Origin: Candidatus Zixiibacteriota bacterium
Lineage (GTDB): Bacteria > SM23-81 > DAOVCL01
Direction: 5' to 3'
Assembly (NCBI GenBank): GCA_030670005.1
Contig: DAOVCL010000117.1
Location: 1 to 6,526 of the forward strand
Length of the DNA: 6,526 nt
Part shown: positions 1 to 4,602 of the stretch, in pieces
Numbering within the stretch: the first letter of the stretch is position 1
How the letters are laid out: every line of letters starts with the position of its first letter
The notes under the pieces: generated by a model
What the model saw: the letters and a program-made list of their open reading frames with translations, nothing else
What the model was told of the DNA's origin: nothing
Database searches by the model: none
Program-made: the position numbers and the translations under genes

Positions 1-1
1 C

Positions 2-160
2 CTCATCGCCACCAAGGAAATCCTCAAGGCTTATGGTTGCTGCCGGGGGATACCAACCACATATGTGCTGAATAAAAAGGGAGAGATCTACAAAACCTAT
101 GTTGGCTATAGGGAAAAATCAGTCTTCGAGGAGGACATAAAAACCCTCCTAAGCCAGTAG
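2..160 (+). CDS. TlpA/ResA-like thiol-disulfide redoxin, C-terminal part only
   Basis: Reading from base 2 to a TAG at 158-160 gives 52 codons, open at the window edge, so the start and any CxxC active site lie outside. The visible part matches the end of a thioredoxin fold. The segment GIPTTYVLNKKGEIYKTYVG carries the conserved cis-proline (IPTT), then a beta-hairpin of the 'ligand/idkkG.i...~.G' type, and it ends in the amphipathic helix EEDIKTLL. This layout is typical of TlpA/ResA/AhpC-TSA family proteins that reduce or resolve disulfides outside the cytoplasmic membrane, for example during cytochrome c maturation. Whether this one is exported cannot be seen. It is the only plus-strand gene and converges on the minus-strand gene ending at 561. 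The fold call is fairly sure; the exact subfamily and partner are not. Confidence 0.72.
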   Translation, partial: LIATKEILKAYGCCRGIPTTYVLNKKGEIYKTYVGYREKSVFEEDIKTLLSQ

Positions 161-177
161 AAATCATTAACGAAATT

Positions 178-201
178 AGCCAAAGTCGGCGGGGCTTTTT
201 T
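178..201 (+). terminator. Weak intrinsic terminator of the redoxin gene
   Basis: AGCC (178-181) can pair with GGCT (193-196), and six T follow at 196-201, 17 nt after the stop codon. The stem is only 4 bp with a long loop. The T-rich half is also part of a dispersed repeat, so termination is plausible but not strong. Confidence 0.38.
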
Positions 202-214
202 GATAGAATAACAG
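187..214 (+). repeat. Dispersed repeat, copy 1 of block A (GGCGGGGCTTTTTTGA type)
   Basis: Positions 187-214 match 3332-3359 at 27 of 28 bases: a GC-rich box, T6, then AGAATAACAG. In copy 2 the block continues into a second ATAACAGGAT unit. The minus strand of both copies reads through as the same short peptide, VILSKKPRR, which is a side effect of the repeat and not a gene. Confidence 0.75.
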
Positions 215-266
215 AATTTTTATTCACCCTCTCCATCCTGGCTATTATTGTAACCCGCATTCAAGA

Positions 267-292
267 GCTGTCAAGAGGTAACTCCTGACAGC
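267..292. repeat. 26-nt near-perfect hairpin
   Basis: GCTGTCA (267-273) pairs with TGACAGC (286-292). After one A.C mismatch, GAG pairs with CTC around a GTAA tetraloop. On the plus strand ACACTTTT follows, so it could act as a second, weak terminator for the redoxin transcript. It could equally be a structured element of unknown kind. Confidence 0.6.
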
Positions 293-334
293 ACACTTTT
301 GATCGACATCAGGCTTGCCCGAGGCTCCGCCCAG

Positions 335-370
335 GGGAGATGTCTCCCACATCCTAACTCGCTTAGATGT
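335..370. repeat. Two abutting hairpins with alternative pairings
   Basis: GGGAGA (335-340) and TCTCCC (343-348) form a near-palindrome. It abuts ACATC-c-TAA (349-357) pairing with TTA-GATGT (363-370) around a 5-nt loop. The left hairpin also contains GATGT (338-342), which can pair with ACATC at 349-353, so two mutually exclusive folds exist. No family is recognised. Confidence 0.5.
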
Positions 371-429
371 AACCCACACAAGGAGAGCATTGGTGGACGA
401 GTTTTATTTATCCTGATCATCCTGTCAAT

Positions 430-475
430 CCTGTCCAAGAAATGGAAGTTCCTACACTATTAAACGAAACCTCCC
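430..475 (+). repeat. Dispersed repeat, copy 1 of block B
   Basis: This segment aligns with 3374-3416. It has CCTGTCCAAGAAATGGAA against CCTATCCAAAAATGGAA, then CCTACAC against CCTAAAC, then an AACGRAA and CTCCC tail. Identity is imperfect and needs small gaps. Just upstream are repeated ATCCTGTC-like units at 410-435 that resemble the inverse of the ATAACAGGAT units in block A. Confidence 0.55.
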
Positions 476-497
476 GTTCCGAAAACTCTCGGGACGG
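474..497. repeat. 9-bp hairpin
   Basis: On the plus strand CCGTTCCGA (474-482) pairs with TCGGGACGG (489-497), with one T.G wobble and a 6-nt loop. No T-run follows on either strand. It lies within the repeat-rich end of the convergent gap and its role is unknown. Confidence 0.5.
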
Positions 498-532
498 AAG
501 GCTTCTATTGCCATTCGGGGTTTTGGCTCACC

Positions 533-551
533 GCAATGATTTTTTCATTGC
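533..551 (-). terminator. Hairpin just downstream of the LolA-like gene (possible 3' end signal)
   Basis: GCAATGA (533-539) and TCATTGC (545-551) form a perfect 7-bp stem with a 5-nt homopolymer loop, about 9 nt beyond the stop codon at 561. There is no U-run after it on the minus strand, so it may protect the mRNA end rather than terminate transcription. Confidence 0.35.
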
Positions 552-560
552 CAGCAGTGC

Positions 561-1361
561 CTACTTCTCAAAGAGGGAGGGATCAATCTCTGTGTTCACC
601 TCTAAGTTGGTTATCTTGAACTGAGAGAGTTCTTCTCCGTTAAAGGTCGTTATCCCTTTGAAGGGGAAACTAATTCCCTTCACCTTCTTATAGTCAGAAA
701 AGGAGACAACAACCTCCCCTTGGCCCATCTGAGATTCCCCGAAGTGGGATTGGCCTATGATCTGATAGGTTGAGGGGTCAACATAGGTCTTTACGCTATC
801 CACTACCCCCGAGCTATCAGGTGGAAACTGGAGGAGAAGAGTAAAGGCTTTCTTCCCTTGGAAATCCTCTGATGGCAGAACCTCTACATTTATCTTACCT
901 TCCTTCCACTCCTTGAGGAGGTTTAGGCGGTCACGGGATGTCTGCCCTTTGAGCTGTTCTACCTGTTGGGGAGGGAGATCCATCACCCCTTGAGGCCCTT
1001 CCATCCAACCCCTCTCCCCATCGAAGACCTGAACCATCCGACCATATGGAGAGCTAATTTCCTGCCTTATCCTGCTGGGGAAGATCTGGTATTGGGTAAT
1101 CGACATAGCCATATCCCCTTGGGGACCCTTCATAGTGACCTCTAAATCAATAACCATATTCTTTATCCCCTCAATGGCCTTCTCCCCTCCCATTGCCTTC
1201 ATAACCCGATTCAATATCTCCTCTGCTTTGCCCTTGGATGGTTGGTGCAGAGCAGCCTTCTTACGGGTATCTTTCCCTTGTCTCTCTGCTGCCTGAGCGG
1301 GGACAAAGGAAACCATCAAGATCAGGGCCAATGTTAGCCCCCCAAGAATCCTCTTGGTCAT
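561..1361 (-). CDS. Exported LolA-like (outer-membrane lipoprotein-sorting type) periplasmic protein
   Basis: This is a 266-residue protein. Residues 1-24 are a clear Sec signal peptide: TKR, a hydrophobic core and an AQA-A cleavage site. No lipobox cysteine is present, so it is probably free in the periplasm. Residues 45-62 (AEEILNRVMKAMGGEKAIEG) form the usual N-terminal helix. A beta-rich body follows, with 'YQIFPSRIRQEI', 'QVFDGERGWME', 'KTYVDPSTYQIIG', 'FSDYKKVKGISFPFK' and a final 'NTEIDPSLFEK'. That order of strands is typical of LolA/LolB-fold proteins and of the similar domain seen in exported peptidases. The fold binds lipids in known members; the ligand here is unknown. The ATG at 1361 has an AAGGAGG Shine-Dalgarno at ideal distance. 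It stands alone, flanked by repeat-rich gaps on both sides. Gene reality is very likely; function is by fold only. Confidence 0.8.
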   Translation of the reverse strand: MTKRILGGLTLALILMVSFVPAQAAERQGKDTRKKAALHQPSKGKAEEILNRVMKAMGGEKAIEGIKNMVIDLEVTMKGPQGDMAMSITQYQIFPSRIRQEISSPYGRMVQVFDGERGWMEGPQGVMDLPPQQVEQLKGQTSRDRLNLLKEWKEGKINVEVLPSEDFQGKKAFTLLLQFPPDSSGVVDSVKTYVDPSTYQIIGQSHFGESQMGQGEVVVSFSDYKKVKGISFPFKGITTFNGEELSQFKITNLEVNTEIDPSLFEK

Positions 1362-1366
1362 AAATC

Positions 1367-1373
1367 CCTCCTT
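1367..1373 (-). promoter_or_regulatory. Strong ribosome binding site (AAGGAGG)
   Basis: AAGGAGG on the minus strand lies 5 nt upstream of the ATG at 1361 and fixes the start of the exported LolA-like protein. Confidence 0.85.
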
Positions 1374-1402
1374 GTTATTTTTTAGATATTGTCAAAAGAC
1401 AT

Positions 1403-1654
1403 AACCAAAGAGCGCACAGAGATTATTTAAAGCATGGACTTGTGAAACATTGCTATCCCTCCCTTCTGTACTACAAACTTGCAAGATCTTGTTCTTTTGA
1501 CAAAGTTTTAATAGAACACAGATGATACGGATTACGCGGATTTCCACAGGTTTTTACTTTATTTAATCCGTGAGAATCTGTGTCATCTGTGTTATCCGTG
1601 TTCTATTGTTTTGAAATTTTGTTTGCAGCTTGCTGCGTTATGCCCTCTGTGGTT
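1403..1654. repeat. Outer inverted pair enclosing the 1509-1607 palindrome
   Basis: The reverse complement of 1403-1421 begins CTCTGTG and ends CTTTGGTT. Positions 1643-1654 read CCCTCTGTGGTT. The pair is short and degenerate but symmetrically placed around the inner palindrome, suggesting one concentric element of about 250 nt. Confidence 0.45.
1509..1607. repeat. Long imperfect inverted repeat built of ~9-10-nt units
   Basis: The right arm (1565-1607) reads as four units: AATCCGTGAG, AATCTGTGTC, ATCTGTGTT, ATCCGTGTT, then CTATT. The reverse complement of the left arm (1509-1543) has the same order with one fewer unit and also ends GTGTTCTATT. Similar degenerate ATCCGTG/ATCTGTG palindromes are a familiar kind of intergenic repeat in environmental bacterial genomes. 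The two arms flank a spacer of about 21 nt. Confidence 0.75.
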
Positions 1655-1668
1655 CGTTTTATATTCTT

Positions 1669-1728
1669 TCATAGTATTCTTGACACTACCATGGTTTGCT
1701 CAATTCTCCTATCTGACTTGAATTTCAA
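1669..1728 (-). pseudogene. Possible truncated gene start downstream of apt
   Basis: Right after the apt stop, AGGAGG (1738-1743) forms a strong Shine-Dalgarno. At 9 nt it faces a TTG (1728) that opens 19 codons, MKFKSDRRIEQTMVVSRIL, before a TGA where the repeat region begins. A nearer ATG (1733) hits a stop after two codons. The peptide could be the N-terminus of a small membrane protein that lost its body; a UPF0114-type start is one weak guess. A chance match is also possible. No homology can be claimed at this length. Confidence 0.3.
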
Positions 1729-1746
1729 TGCATTGGCCCTCCTAAT

Positions 1747-2271
1747 CTAAGATTCTTTGTAACTAATCATCGAAAAAACCCTGTATCCCTCAAGTTTTTC
1801 CCTTCCCTTAAGGTCGAGAAGCTCTATCAGAAAGGCTACCTCCACCACAACTCCCCCCAACTTCTTCACCAGCTGGCAAGTGGCCAAGGCGGTGCCACCG
1901 GTGGCTAAGAGATCATCTAAGATTAAGACCTTGTCTCCATTTCTTATGGCATCCTGGTGAACCTCTAAGGCATCCCTTCCATATTCCAGCTCATACTCTG
2001 CCCTTATGGTCTGGGCAGGAAGCTTGCCTGGCTTTCTCACCGGCACAAAGCCCACCCCCAACCTGTAAGCAAGGGCACCACCAAGGATAAATCCCCTGGA
2101 CTCCACACCTACTATCAAATCCACTCCTCGGGAGACATACCTCTCATAGAGGGCATCGATCACTCCCTTGAATGCCCTTCTATCCTTTAACAGTGTCGTT
2201 ATATCCCGGAAGAGTATCCCCTTTTGAGGGAAGTCAGGGACGGTTCTAATCAGATTCTTCCAGTCTTCCAT
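1747..2271 (-). CDS. apt: Adenine phosphoribosyltransferase
   Basis: Apt makes AMP and pyrophosphate from adenine and PRPP, the cytoplasmic salvage route for adenine. With the ATG at 2271 the protein has 174 residues, close to the usual 170-183. Key parts are PDFPQKGILFRDIT (12-25), the VGVESRGF loop (54-61), RKPGKLP (79-85), LEVHQDAI (102-109), and the PRPP-binding motif VLILDDLLATGGT (115-127). A GTG two codons earlier (2277) is in frame. However, GAGG sits 5 nt from the ATG and overlaps the GTG too closely, and family members start with M-x-x-L/W at this place. Apt is the last gene of a three-gene operon, 11 nt after the acylphosphatase stop. It looks complete and active. Confidence 0.96.
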   Translation of the reverse strand: MEDWKNLIRTVPDFPQKGILFRDITTLLKDRRAFKGVIDALYERYVSRGVDLIVGVESRGFILGGALAYRLGVGFVPVRKPGKLPAQTIRAEYELEYGRDALEVHQDAIRNGDKVLILDDLLATGGTALATCQLVKKLGGVVVEVAFLIELLDLKGREKLEGYRVFSMISYKES

Positions 2272-2282
2272 CCTCACCTCGC

Positions 2283-2558
2283 TCAGAATTTGATTCTAAA
2301 ATCCTTATAATTCTTAAGGCTCTCATTCCATCTCACCACAATTCCAGCAACGCTGGCCATACGAGGACCTATCTTTATCTCTTTGATAAAATCCTCTATC
2401 ATCCCCTTCTCCCCCTCCACCTCTATCTCCACCTCTCCCCGGGGCAGATTCCTTACCCAGCCGCAAAGCCCATACTCCCTGGCCTTACGATCCACAAAGA
2501 ATCTGAAACCTACACCCTGCACAACCCCTCTGGCCAGAATGGTGACATTGGCTTTCAC
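2283..2558 (-). CDS. acyP: Acylphosphatase
   Basis: Acylphosphatase hydrolyses the carboxyl-phosphate bond of acylphosphates such as acetyl- or carbamoyl-phosphate in the cytoplasm. The 91-residue length is standard. The phosphate cradle ARGVVQGVGFRFFV contains catalytic Arg19, and GWVRNLPRGEVEIEVEGE contains catalytic Asn37; both are present. The start is GTG at 2558 in a GTGA overlap with the stop of the upstream gene, with a GAGGG ribosome site just before it, so the two are probably translationally coupled. The gene sits between a SLOG-fold protein and apt. Its cellular role in bacteria is generally unclear and the neighbours do not settle it. Confidence 0.96.
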   Translation of the reverse strand: MKANVTILARGVVQGVGFRFFVDRKAREYGLCGWVRNLPRGEVEIEVEGEKGMIEDFIKEIKIGPRMASVAGIVVRWNESLKNYKDFRIKF

Positions 2559-3019
2559 AAACCCTCTTGAGTTAGCCGAAAGGCTAAATCAACTGCCTCC
2601 TGAGGAGTATGAACCCTATGAATGAGGGGGGAAACCTCCCAGGCGGAAAGCCCCACAACGGGTAGACCAAGCTTAAGGGCAAAGGAGATCTCAGATAGGG
2701 TGCCATATTCTCCCCGCAGGGCAATTAAGACCTGAGATGATCTGACGATGATAATGTTTCTGGCCTCCCCCAAGTTGGTCACAATGGGAAGGTCAACCCA
2801 GGGGTTTGCCCTTTTGGCACTGGACCCAGGCAAAATCCCTACCGTGAGCCCGCCTGCTGATTTAGCCCCCCTGCAGGCCGCCTCCATAACCCCTCCTAAC
2901 CCCCCACAGAGCAGAACCCCCCCTCTCTGGGCAATTCCCCTACCTATCTCCTCCGCTAGTTTGGCCACCTCAGAGGTGCATTTAGCGCCTCCAATAACCC
3001 CTATCCTTGGCTTGGGCAT
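2555..3019 (-). CDS. TIGR00725/LOG-like SLOG-fold protein
   Basis: The 154-residue protein is a Rossmann-like SLOG-superfamily member. It shows IGVIGGAK (6-13) and LLCGGLGGVMEAACRGAKSAGG (37-58). It continues with VGILPG, ANPWVDLPIVTNLGEARN (71-88), and YGTLSEISFALKLGLPVVGL (105-124). This order matches the TIGR00725 group, often labelled molybdenum cofactor carrier-like and related to LOG phosphoribohydrolases. The LOG signature GGxGTxxE appears here as R-G-E-Y-G-T-L-S-E, so the first glycine is changed while the Gly-Thr and the Glu are kept. Substrate is unknown. The ATG at 3019 has GAGGG 7 nt upstream. It leads the operon into acyP and apt. A nucleotide-handling role would fit apt, but that is inference. 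Confidence 0.85.
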   Translation of the reverse strand: MPKPRIGVIGGAKCTSEVAKLAEEIGRGIAQRGGVLLCGGLGGVMEAACRGAKSAGGLTVGILPGSSAKRANPWVDLPIVTNLGEARNIIIVRSSQVLIALRGEYGTLSEISFALKLGLPVVGLSAWEVSPLIHRVHTPQEAVDLAFRLTQEGL

Positions 3020-3064
3020 TAGAAAACCCTCTAAACCGGACTATTCATAAACTGATAACCAATT

Positions 3065-3070
3065 AGTATA
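3065..3070 (-). promoter_or_regulatory. Possible -10 box (TATACT) for the SLOG-acyP-apt operon
   Basis: TATACT on the minus strand lies about 46 nt upstream of the ATG at 3019, a normal leader length. A recognisable -35 is lacking; TAAACT at 17 nt is poor. The box lies inside the inner part of the palindromic element's left end. Confidence 0.3.
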
Positions 3071-3103
3071 ACCTTTTCGGTTTTAGAAGTTTATATATTT
3101 ACC

Positions 3104-3168
3104 CTGTAGGGACAGACCTTCAGGTCTGTCCGCGTCCTTCGGACAGGGCTAAAGCCCTGTCCCTACAG
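3104..3168. repeat. Multi-hairpin 'TAGGGACAG' repeat
   Basis: The outer arms CTGTAGGGACAG (3104-3115) and CTGTCCCTACAG (3157-3168) are perfect 12-bp complements. Inside, GACAGACC-TTCA-GGTCTGTC (3111-3130) and GGACAGGGC-TAAA-GCCCTGTCC (3141-3162) each form a perfect hairpin, so the long fold and the two-hairpin fold are alternatives. This resembles a widespread family of intergenic palindromes in environmental bacteria. Confidence 0.8.
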
Positions 3169-3238
3169 CGAGAAACCGGCGGCGATTCGAGATGTTATAC
3201 GAATTTATAAATAATTCAGGTTAACCCTATCAAAATAA

Positions 3239-3312
3239 TCGGGGCGACTGGATTTGAACCAGCGGCTTCCACGTCCCGAACGTGGCGCTCTGCCGAGCTG
3301 AGCTACGCCCCG
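3239..3312 (-). tRNA. tRNA-Pro (anticodon CGG)
   Basis: The 74-nt minus-strand sequence folds fully. It has acceptor CGGGGCG/CGCCCCG (7 bp, with the C1-G72 pair typical of bacterial tRNA-Pro), D-arm GCTC/GAGC, anticodon stem CCACG/CGTGG, loop TTCGGGA with anticodon CGG, variable loop AAGCC, and T-arm GCTGG-TTCAAAT-CCAGT. The discriminator is A73. CCA is not encoded (TTA follows), so the 3' end needs the CCA-adding enzyme. It reads CCG proline codons. No clear promoter lies between it and the upstream gene ending at 3503, so cotranscription is possible. Confidence 0.96.
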
Positions 3313-3324
3313 ATCTGAACTTAA

Positions 3325-3359
3325 CCGCCTGCGGCGGGGCTTTTTTGACAGAATAACAG
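3325..3359 (+). repeat. Dispersed repeat, copy 2 of block A, with a hairpin
   Basis: CCGCC-TGC-GGCGG (3325-3337) is a compact stem, followed by GGC and six T. The part 3332-3359 repeats positions 187-214. It sits just upstream of the tRNA 5' end but on the strand where nothing ends, so although it looks terminator-like on the plus strand, it is better treated as repeat sequence. Confidence 0.65.
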
Positions 3360-3373
3360 GATAACAGGATTTT

Positions 3374-3416
3374 CCTATCCAAAAATGGAAACACCTAAAC
3401 TTTGAACGGAACTCCC
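3374..3416 (+). repeat. Dispersed repeat, copy 2 of block B
   Basis: Related to 430-475. Here it follows block A after only about 14 nt, whereas in copy 1 the two blocks are about 215 nt apart. Confidence 0.55.
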
Positions 3417-3471
3417 TTCGGTGGCTAACTCCTCCATAGGAACTCACAGACTCTCTGGCGCTCGTTTTTAC

Positions 3472-3492
3472 CTGACTGCTGACCCCTGACCC
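3472..3492. repeat. Three tandem heptamers, CTGACTG CTGACCC CTGACCC
   Basis: Direct heptamer repeat just beyond the stop codon of the membrane protein gene (3503). It is a small example of the short tandem CTGACCC-type repeats common between genes in some bacteria. No terminator is visible in this gap. Confidence 0.65.
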
Positions 3493-3502
3493 CCGTGAAC
3501 TG

Positions 3503-3970
3503 TTAAAAGATACTTATCACCCCTAAGGAGGCTAAGGTAACTACACCACCGGCCAAAAGGATCCCCCCTACTATGGCCGGGAGGGCATACCAGAACCTGA
3601 TACCAAAGAGAAAGGCAGCTACTGTCCCGGTCCAGGCTCCGGTAATTGGCAGGGGTATGGCCACAAAGAGAACCAACCCCAGGGCCTCGTATCTTTCCAC
3701 CACCCTACTCCTCCTGCGAGTGCGGGTGAAGAGCCATTGGAAAAACCGCCGGAATATGGGGGATCTCCTCATCAACCAATCAGACACCGGATTCAGAAAA
3801 AGGAGCAGAGGAATAACCGGAAGGAAGTTCCCTAAGCAAGAGAAGAAATATGCTCTCTCCCAACTCAGGCCCCCTGAGGTGAGGGCCCAGGGGATGGCCC
3901 CCCTGAGTTCAGATATGGGCGCCATAGCGATAAGCATTGTATAAAGCTCCCGGGGAACCCCAGCTATCAA
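3503..3970 (-). CDS. Small multidrug export family (PF06695/COG2426-type) membrane protein
   Basis: With a TTG start at 3970 the protein has 155 residues. Family signs are ISELRGAIPWAL (19-30), the first loop with CLGNFLPVIPLLLFL (45-59), RTRRR...VERYEALGL (83-99), and IPLPITGAWTG (105-115) followed by two more hydrophobic helices to the C-terminus. The family usually has Gly where this one has Ile in 'PLPxTGAW'. Proteins of this group are integral inner-membrane proteins; export of small molecules is suggested for the family but poorly proven. The TTG overlaps the pcm stop in a TTGA junction, with AGGAGG at 3981-3986 (10-nt spacing). An ATG at 3937 with GGGAG before it is an alternative giving 144 residues, but it would cut into the first helix. 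Confidence 0.82.
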   Translation of the reverse strand: MIAGVPRELYTMLIAMAPISELRGAIPWALTSGGLSWERAYFFSCLGNFLPVIPLLLFLNPVSDWLMRRSPIFRRFFQWLFTRTRRRSRVVERYEALGLVLFVAIPLPITGAWTGTVAAFLFGIRFWYALPAIVGGILLAGGVVTLASLGVISIF

Positions 3971-4602
3971 TCCTGCCAACCCTCCTCTCCAATCAAAGGA
4001 ACAAAGGTACAACTGCATATATCGTCTACTATCGCCTTCCGCTCCCTCATCTCCAGGACCTTTAACACCTGATGGTCCCACTCCCCTACCGGAATCACAA
4101 TTAAACCATCATCGCTCAACTGTTCGATCAGAGAATGAGGCATGCTCGGAGCAGAGGCCGTAACCAGAATCCGGTCAAAGGGGGAAAACTGGCTCCACCC
4201 TTTGCTCCCATCTCCTACTCTAATCGCTACATTCTCATAGCCAAGTTTTGAAAGGATCTCCCTGGCCCTCTGGGCCAAAACAGGTTCCCGCTCCACCGAA
4301 AAGACCCGGGAGGAGAACTCAGCCAGTATAGCCGTCTGATAGCCTGATCCGGTCCCTATTTCCAGTATCTTCTCCCCGCCATTTAGCCTGAGGCTCTCAG
4401 TCATAAGGGCCACCATATAGGGTTGGGATATCGTCTGTCCATTCCCAATGGGCAGAGGGTAATCGCTATAGGCCTGGGGCCAAAGAGCGGGATCGACAAA
4501 CCGATGACGGGGAACCCGGCCCATAACCTCTAAGACCCTCTGATCCCTAATGCCAGGAAGCTGGGTGGAGACCATTCTCTGACGGGCAACTAAGAAGTCC
4601 AA
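3967..4602 (-). CDS. pcm: Protein-L-isoaspartate O-methyltransferase
   Basis: Pcm uses S-adenosylmethionine to methylate isoaspartyl residues, starting their repair to aspartate in aged proteins. From the TTG at 4602 it has 211 residues, the usual size. Visible are the N-terminal MDFLVARQRMVSTQL helix, VPRHRFVD (30-37), NGQTISQPYMVALM (54-67) with the conserved Ser59, SAM motif I ILEIGTGSGYQTAIL (79-93), FDRILVTAS (142-150) and LIVIPVG (167-173). The longer frame up to 4764 only mirrors surE in another frame and lacks family similarity. The TTG overlaps the surE end by 13 nt and restores the M-D-F-x-x-A-R-x-R-M-V start common in the family. An ATG at 4575 would remove nine residues of that helix. 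It is sandwiched between surE and the membrane protein as one transcript. Confidence 0.94.
   Translation of the reverse strand: MDFLVARQRMVSTQLPGIRDQRVLEVMGRVPRHRFVDPALWPQAYSDYPLPIGNGQTISQPYMVALMTESLRLNGGEKILEIGTGSGYQTAILAEFSSRVFSVEREPVLAQRAREILSKLGYENVAIRVGDGSKGWSQFSPFDRILVTASAPSMPHSLIEQLSDDGLIVIPVGEWDHQVLKVLEMRERKAIVDDICSCTFVPLIGEEGWQD

Larger units (their letters stand above)
161..560. other. 400-nt intergenic region with hairpins and dispersed repeats
   Basis: This gap lies between two convergent genes. It holds, in order, a weak terminator-like block shared with position 3332, a hairpin at 267-292, two adjacent hairpins at 335-348 and 349-370, a repeat shared with position 3374, and two hairpins at 474-497 and 533-551. 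I see no convincing protein gene. The open frames crossing it lack ribosome sites and have no recognisable family signature. Confidence 0.7.
1374..1746. other. Intergenic region with nested inverted repeats and a possible gene remnant
   Basis: This 370-nt gap lies between the end of apt and the LolA-like gene. It holds an outer inverted pair (1403-1421 with 1642-1654, CTCTGTG/GGTT type) and a longer inner pair (1509-1543 with 1565-1607, ATCCGTG/ATCTGTG units). Directly after apt there is an orphan ribosome site with a very short reading frame. No convincing promoter for the LolA-like gene was found. Confidence 0.7.
3036..3220. repeat. MITE-like palindromic element 1 with terminal inverted repeats
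   Basis: The ends are inverted relatives: CCGGACTATTCATAAACT at the left and, reversed from the right, CCTGAATTATTTATAAATT. Further in, GTTATAC[T/G]AATT also occurs on both sides. The 185-nt interior carries a dense hairpin block (3104-3168) and no reading frame. It sits 18 nt from the tRNA-Pro 3' end and about 6 nt upstream of the SLOG gene's ribosome site. The same terminal motif recurs around 5509-5698. Mobility is inferred from the structure; no target duplication was identified. Confidence 0.5.

Noticed and set aside
24..260. 78-codon minus-strand frame
   Set aside because: Runs antisense to the redoxin gene and across repeat block A; the peptide it shares with the frame at 3205-3447 comes from the repeat. 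No ribosome site or family.
442..624. 60-codon plus-strand frame
   Set aside because: Starts in repeat block B, crosses two hairpins and overlaps the 3' end of the LolA-like gene antisense; no ribosome site.
1390..1395. Perfect TTGACA (-35) on the minus strand upstream of the LolA-like gene
   Set aside because: A -10 box at proper distance would fall on the ribosome site, only about 28 nt from the ATG, and no TATAAT-like sequence is there.
1509..1607. CRISPR-like look of repeated short units
   Set aside because: Units are 9-10 nt, degenerate and contiguous with no spacers, and there are no cas genes.
2383..2625. 80-codon plus frame
   Set aside because: Antisense shadow of acylphosphatase and the SLOG gene.
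2748..3050. 100-codon plus frame
   Set aside because: Antisense shadow of the SLOG gene, proline-rich because of the complementary glycine codons.
3205..3447. 80-codon minus frame
   Set aside because: Contains the whole tRNA-Pro(CGG); the segment VAQLGRAPRSGRGSRWFKSS is the usual mistranslation of a tRNA gene.
3573..3944. 123-codon plus frame
   Set aside because: Antisense to the membrane protein, which has clear family motifs.
3971..4081. 37-codon N-terminal extension of the membrane protein
   Set aside because: Overlaps pcm in another frame and is hydrophilic, unlike family N-termini; the TTG at 3970 with AGGAGG upstream fits better.
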